From the NCBI RefSeq assembly GCF_000376785.1, contig NZ_AQXX01000143.1, positions 1-64,000 on the forward strand: 64,000 bases of DNA, written 5' to 3'. Position 1 is the first letter of the stretch. Each line of letters opens with the position of its first letter. The stretch comes from Hahella ganghwensis DSM 17046 (GTDB lineage: Bacteria; Pseudomonadota; Gammaproteobacteria; Pseudomonadales; Oleiphilaceae). The notes beneath the pieces are model-generated. The model had not been told where the DNA came from. It saw only the letters and a list, made by a program, of their open reading frames with translations, and ran no database searches. The position numbers and the translations under genes were made by a program. Of the stretch, positions 61,287 through 64,000 are shown in pieces.

Positions 61287-64000
61287 ATGCAGAATCGACG
61301 CGCCTATCCAAGATATTCTCTTCAGCATGACGCTCTAATCGTCGCCAAAGGCTTCAGCCCTGCGTCCTGTGGAGTGATGAACATCTGTGCCGGTGGAATG
61401 TGCCTGGCGGACATAGACTCGTCCAGCTTAAGCCGTCATTTGGCGGATTCGCCCGGCGTAGAAGTGGAAGTTCATGTATTTATCCGCAGTACGCAGACTG
61501 AGCAACATGTGACGGCTCTTGCCAATGTACGCCGGGTTATTGGCAACACTGCAGGAATTCAGTTTGCCGAAAAGCAGCCCAAGCTTCTGGAATCTATACT
61601 GAAGGAAAGCGATACCAAGTCAGACTCCAACATACTCTACACCACGAAATCCAAGCGTACCAAACTGAAGTCCTGGTTTGGGGACGCCTCCAGACGATTT
61701 GTATCCCCTTTGCTGAATCAGGCCAGAGAAATGGCTGTCAAAAACCTCACTCAGCGCATCGAAGAGAGCATTAATCTTCATACTTCCAGTGAATTGAAAT
61801 TCGGTAAGGCCTGTCTCAGCAACCAGCAAGAAGATTTCAACCGTTATTTTCTAGAGCATTGGGACAGATGCCTGGAAACGCTGGAAGCAAGCTCCAGCGG
61901 CGAGGATGGCGCCAGCCTTAGCAATCTACAGGTGGTGGACAAAGGGCAGTTTGAAGACTGGCTTGAGTTACAAATGGTTGTCAGCCGTATAGGCAAGGCC
62001 TGCCATAACGAGTTGTTCCTGCTGGATCAGTTTTTAAGCCAAGTGTTTTCGAGAGAGGTGGATGACCGTGGCAATCCAATTGCCCCTGTCGTCCTGGGTC
62101 AGGCACTGCACGGTGCGCTAAACCAGTTACAGGTGCCGGAAGTTGCCCGCACGAGTATTTATGGTGCGTTCGAAAACACTCTGAGTGGGGCATATCGGAC
62201 CAGACTGCAGGATATGGTGGAGGTGTTTGAATCACATGGCCTCCATGCGCTGCCTTTGGAGAACATTCGTACCAACTGGTCTGACAGTGGATCATTTGGC
62301 CAGTCTGGCCGCAGAAAAGAAGGAAAGCCTCTTGAAGGTCAGGTTTTATCCTCTGAGGCTGGTGTCAGCTCTGCCACTGCCCAGGTGGGCAGAAAAATGG
62401 GAAATGTTTTGCAACTGGTCCAACTGCATCGAAATGCAGGAAGTGCAGGACAAGCGCCGGAATTCGTGGATGCCGGTGAGGAAGGGAACTCTCTTGAGCT
62501 TGCAAGGGTTGTAAAGTCCGTACAGTCTGAATTGCTAAATGCTTTATCTTCCCCAGGGAACACCTTGAGTAGTGCTGTGCAAACAAGTTCTTATTTCAAG
62601 GATGCGGAGCATGCCTCTGTCAGGCAGGAAGACTGGGATATTGTTGAGCTGGTGGATAGAATTTTCGCCCCTGTCAGTCAGCGGAACATTCCCTCGGAAC
62701 TGCAGGGTGTGATCAATCAGTTAAGGGTACCGTTGGTCAACCTGTTACTGAAAGATCAGAGCTTTCTTGAAGAAAACAGACACCCGGCACGTACCGTTCT
62801 CAACCATTTCATGTCTCTGGTTTCTGCGGATCGGGTATCCAGCAAGAATCTTGAAAAGTTATTGAAACAGGTTGTTGATGAGCTGGCGGAGGCCGGAGAG
62901 ATCAGTCCTGAAATGCTGAAAAGTGTTGCTCTTCGACTGGAGGAGCTGGTCAAGCGACAGGAAAAGGCCTTTAACCGCAACGCGGATCGCATCGCGAAAA
63001 CCCATGAAGGCAAGCAAAGACTTCGGGAGGCACGTCGCCTGATAGCCAGGCGTATTGACGCGTTGTTTGCCGGCCGCAAGGTCCCTCAGGTGCTGCTTGA
63101 TTTACTGAACGCGGGTTGGGAACACGCCATGGTGCTGGCCTACCTCAAAGAAGGGGGCGACAGCGAAACCGTTACCGATTATTACGCGGTGCTGGAACAG
63201 TTTTTTACCTGGCTTGATCCGGATTGCGAAAGTGACGATGTTTCCTTTGAAAGAGAACTGGAAAGTGCAGCCCTGTTGGACATGGTGGCGCGGGAGCTGG
63301 CCGTCAGCCCGGACAGCTCGAAAGCCCGGATGGTACTGAAGGAGCTTCGTCGAATTTTTATTGACGAGCTTGAACCGAAATACGTATTTGTTGAGCATTA
63401 TCCGCTGGAGCCCTATGACGAGGGAGTGCCTGAAACAATTGATACTGAAGGTATCGATGAACGTTGGCAGGAGAGAGCTCATCAACTGCAGCCGGGAGAG
63501 TGGCTGGAAGTTCGATTACAGGACGGTAGCAACCAGCGGATGAGGCTGGTTTGGGTTGGTGAGAATGCTTTCAAGTTTGTGTTTCTCAATCCTCAGGGAC
63601 TGCATGAGATCCACTATGATTATTCAGATTTACTTAAGGGCCTTCAGGAAGGCCATATCATGCGGGTTGAAGAAGGTGAAGTTCCCTTTGTCGACAGCAG
63701 TCTTTACAGCATAGTGGAAGAGCTCTATCAAAAAATGGCCTTCCAGGCGGTTCACGACCCTTTAACCGGCTGTATGAACCGGCATGAGATAGAGAAACAA
63801 CTGGATGTTGCTATTAATCGGGCGAAACTCAATGGTCAGGAATCCGCATTGCTGGTGATGGATATTGATCGGTTCGATCTGGTTAACAGTACCTACGGCA
63901 GCCCTGTGGGTGACAGGCTACTCTGTGATTTCTGCAACGGGGTACTGGATAAATTATCCCAGGTTAGCGGGCGGACTATGCTGGGACGCACCGGGAGTAA
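61287..64000 (+). CDS. PilZ-DUF1631-GGDEF protein, runs off right edge
   Basis: At least 904 codons are open from the ATG at 61287 to the window end. The N-terminus is a PilZ domain: RRAYPR (RxxxR at residues 5-9) and NICAGG at 32-37, where the usual Ser is Cys; both motifs bind c-di-GMP. The long middle region (about 110-800) is DUF1631, largely helical with RRIDALFAG and ARELAVSPDSSKARMVLKELR. From about residue 820 a GGDEF domain begins: HDPLTGCMNRHEIEKQL, MDIDRFDLVNSTYGSPVGD. The window ends before the GGDEF signature itself, so catalytic status and any EAL domain after it are unknown. Shine-Dalgarno is poor; a TTG at 61275 is an alternative start. Confidence 0.85.
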   Translation, partial: MQNRRAYPRYSLQHDALIVAKGFSPASCGVMNICAGGMCLADIDSSSLSRHLADSPGVEVEVHVFIRSTQTEQHVTALANVRRVIGNTAGIQFAEKQPKLLESILKESDTKSDSNILYTTKSKRTKLKSWFGDASRRFVSPLLNQAREMAVKNLTQRIEESINLHTSSELKFGKACLSNQQEDFNRYFLEHWDRCLETLEASSSGEDGASLSNLQVVDKGQFEDWLELQMVVSRIGKACHNELFLLDQFLSQVFSREVDDRGNPIAPVVLGQALHGALNQLQVPEVARTSIYGAFENTLSGAYRTRLQDMVEVFESHGLHALPLENIRTNWSDSGSFGQSGRRKEGKPLEGQVLSSEAGVSSATAQVGRKMGNVLQLVQLHRNAGSAGQAPEFVDAGEEGNSLELARVVKSVQSELLNALSSPGNTLSSAVQTSSYFKDAEHASVRQEDWDIVELVDRIFAPVSQRNIPSELQGVINQLRVPLVNLLLKDQSFLEENRHPARTVLNHFMSLVSADRVSSKNLEKLLKQVVDELAEAGEISPEMLKSVALRLEELVKRQEKAFNRNADRIAKTHEGKQRLREARRLIARRIDALFAGRKVPQVLLDLLNAGWEHAMVLAYLKEGGDSETVTDYYAVLEQFFTWLDPDCESDDVSFERELESAALLDMVARELAVSPDSSKARMVLKELRRIFIDELEPKYVFVEHYPLEPYDEGVPETIDTEGIDERWQERAHQLQPGEWLEVRLQDGSNQRMRLVWVGENAFKFVFLNPQGLHEIHYDYSDLLKGLQEGHIMRVEEGEVPFVDSSLYSIVEELYQKMAFQAVHDPLTGCMNRHEIEKQLDVAINRAKLNGQESALLVMDIDRFDLVNSTYGSPVGDRLLCDFCNGVLDKLSQVSGRTMLGRTGS

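Overview
The window looks like chromosomal DNA of a free-living gammaproteobacterium, probably an Oceanospirillales or Pseudomonadales relative. This rests on mid-range base composition, a DctB/DctD sigma-54 pathway, a TAXI-type TRAP transporter, PanP instead of PanD, a B12-riboswitch salvage operon, several orphan family-3 solute-binding proteins, and two copies of the ATP-grasp/alpha-E/transglutaminase set. The genus cannot be fixed from sequence alone. No tRNA, rRNA, CRISPR array, prophage or plasmid origin was seen.

Layout. 1-613: the 3' end of a Tn3-family transposase and a probable transposon end, which cut an alpha/beta hydrolase gene in half. 786-7569: ordinary small genes (GlxA regulator, LysE exporter, PanB, Zn-ribbon HTH protein, GNAT, YciI, nitrilase-family amidase, cupin, DUF4336, a DUF4870-like membrane protein). 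7918-14309: a minus-strand sensory block, with a decayed solute-binding gene, DctD, DctB, a TrpX-type binding protein and a family-3 binding protein. A small ORF between the two binding-protein genes has its Shine-Dalgarno in a 12-bp inverted repeat. 14991-20130: two hypothetical secreted proteins, alkaline phosphatase and a glycerophosphodiesterase; the last two have Pho-box-like sites sharing an identical 12-mer. 20506-22136: a solute-binding protein and a DUF1223 protein. 22144-27181: an overlapping minus-strand operon of a GlxA regulator, a FAN1-type VRR-NUC nuclease and a DinG/XPD-type helicase with an N-terminal PD-(D/E)XK-like domain. 28591-31891: a near-consensus sigma-54 promoter with two upstream 18-bp repeats, driving a TAXI TRAP transporter. 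31986-35533: phenylalanine hydroxylase, an EAL-HDOD protein, a GNAT and a VOC protein.

35690-42425 is a cobalamin operon: riboswitch, btuB, cobQ, cobU, cobT, cobS, cobC. It covers uptake and nucleotide-loop assembly. 42438-44211 is a divergent Lrp-type regulator and alanine dehydrogenase. 44212-45016 holds several very short minus-strand ORFs, one with PqqA-like features. 45017-46778 is a hypothetical gene divergent from the proteasome-like peptidase Anbu.

47044-56140 is a tight run: a DUF2126 transglutaminase/amidoligase, an ATP-grasp/alpha-E fusion, a transglutaminase, a stand-alone ATP-grasp and a stand-alone alpha-E protein. This is the most unusual system in the window: a predicted peptide-ligation and peptide-cleavage pathway whose product is unknown, present as a complete double set. 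56225-61038 is minus strand (YtoQ, a hypothetical protein, PanP, DUF503, a DsbA-like thioredoxin, TetR). A PilZ-DUF1631-GGDEF protein runs off the right edge.

Two regulatory links are suggested by sequence. DctD carries the GAFTGA motif of a sigma-54 activator, and a sigma-54 promoter with paired upstream sites lies in front of the TRAP genes about 19 kb away. PhoB-type sites in front of the phosphatase and phosphodiesterase genes suggest a small phosphate-starvation regulon.
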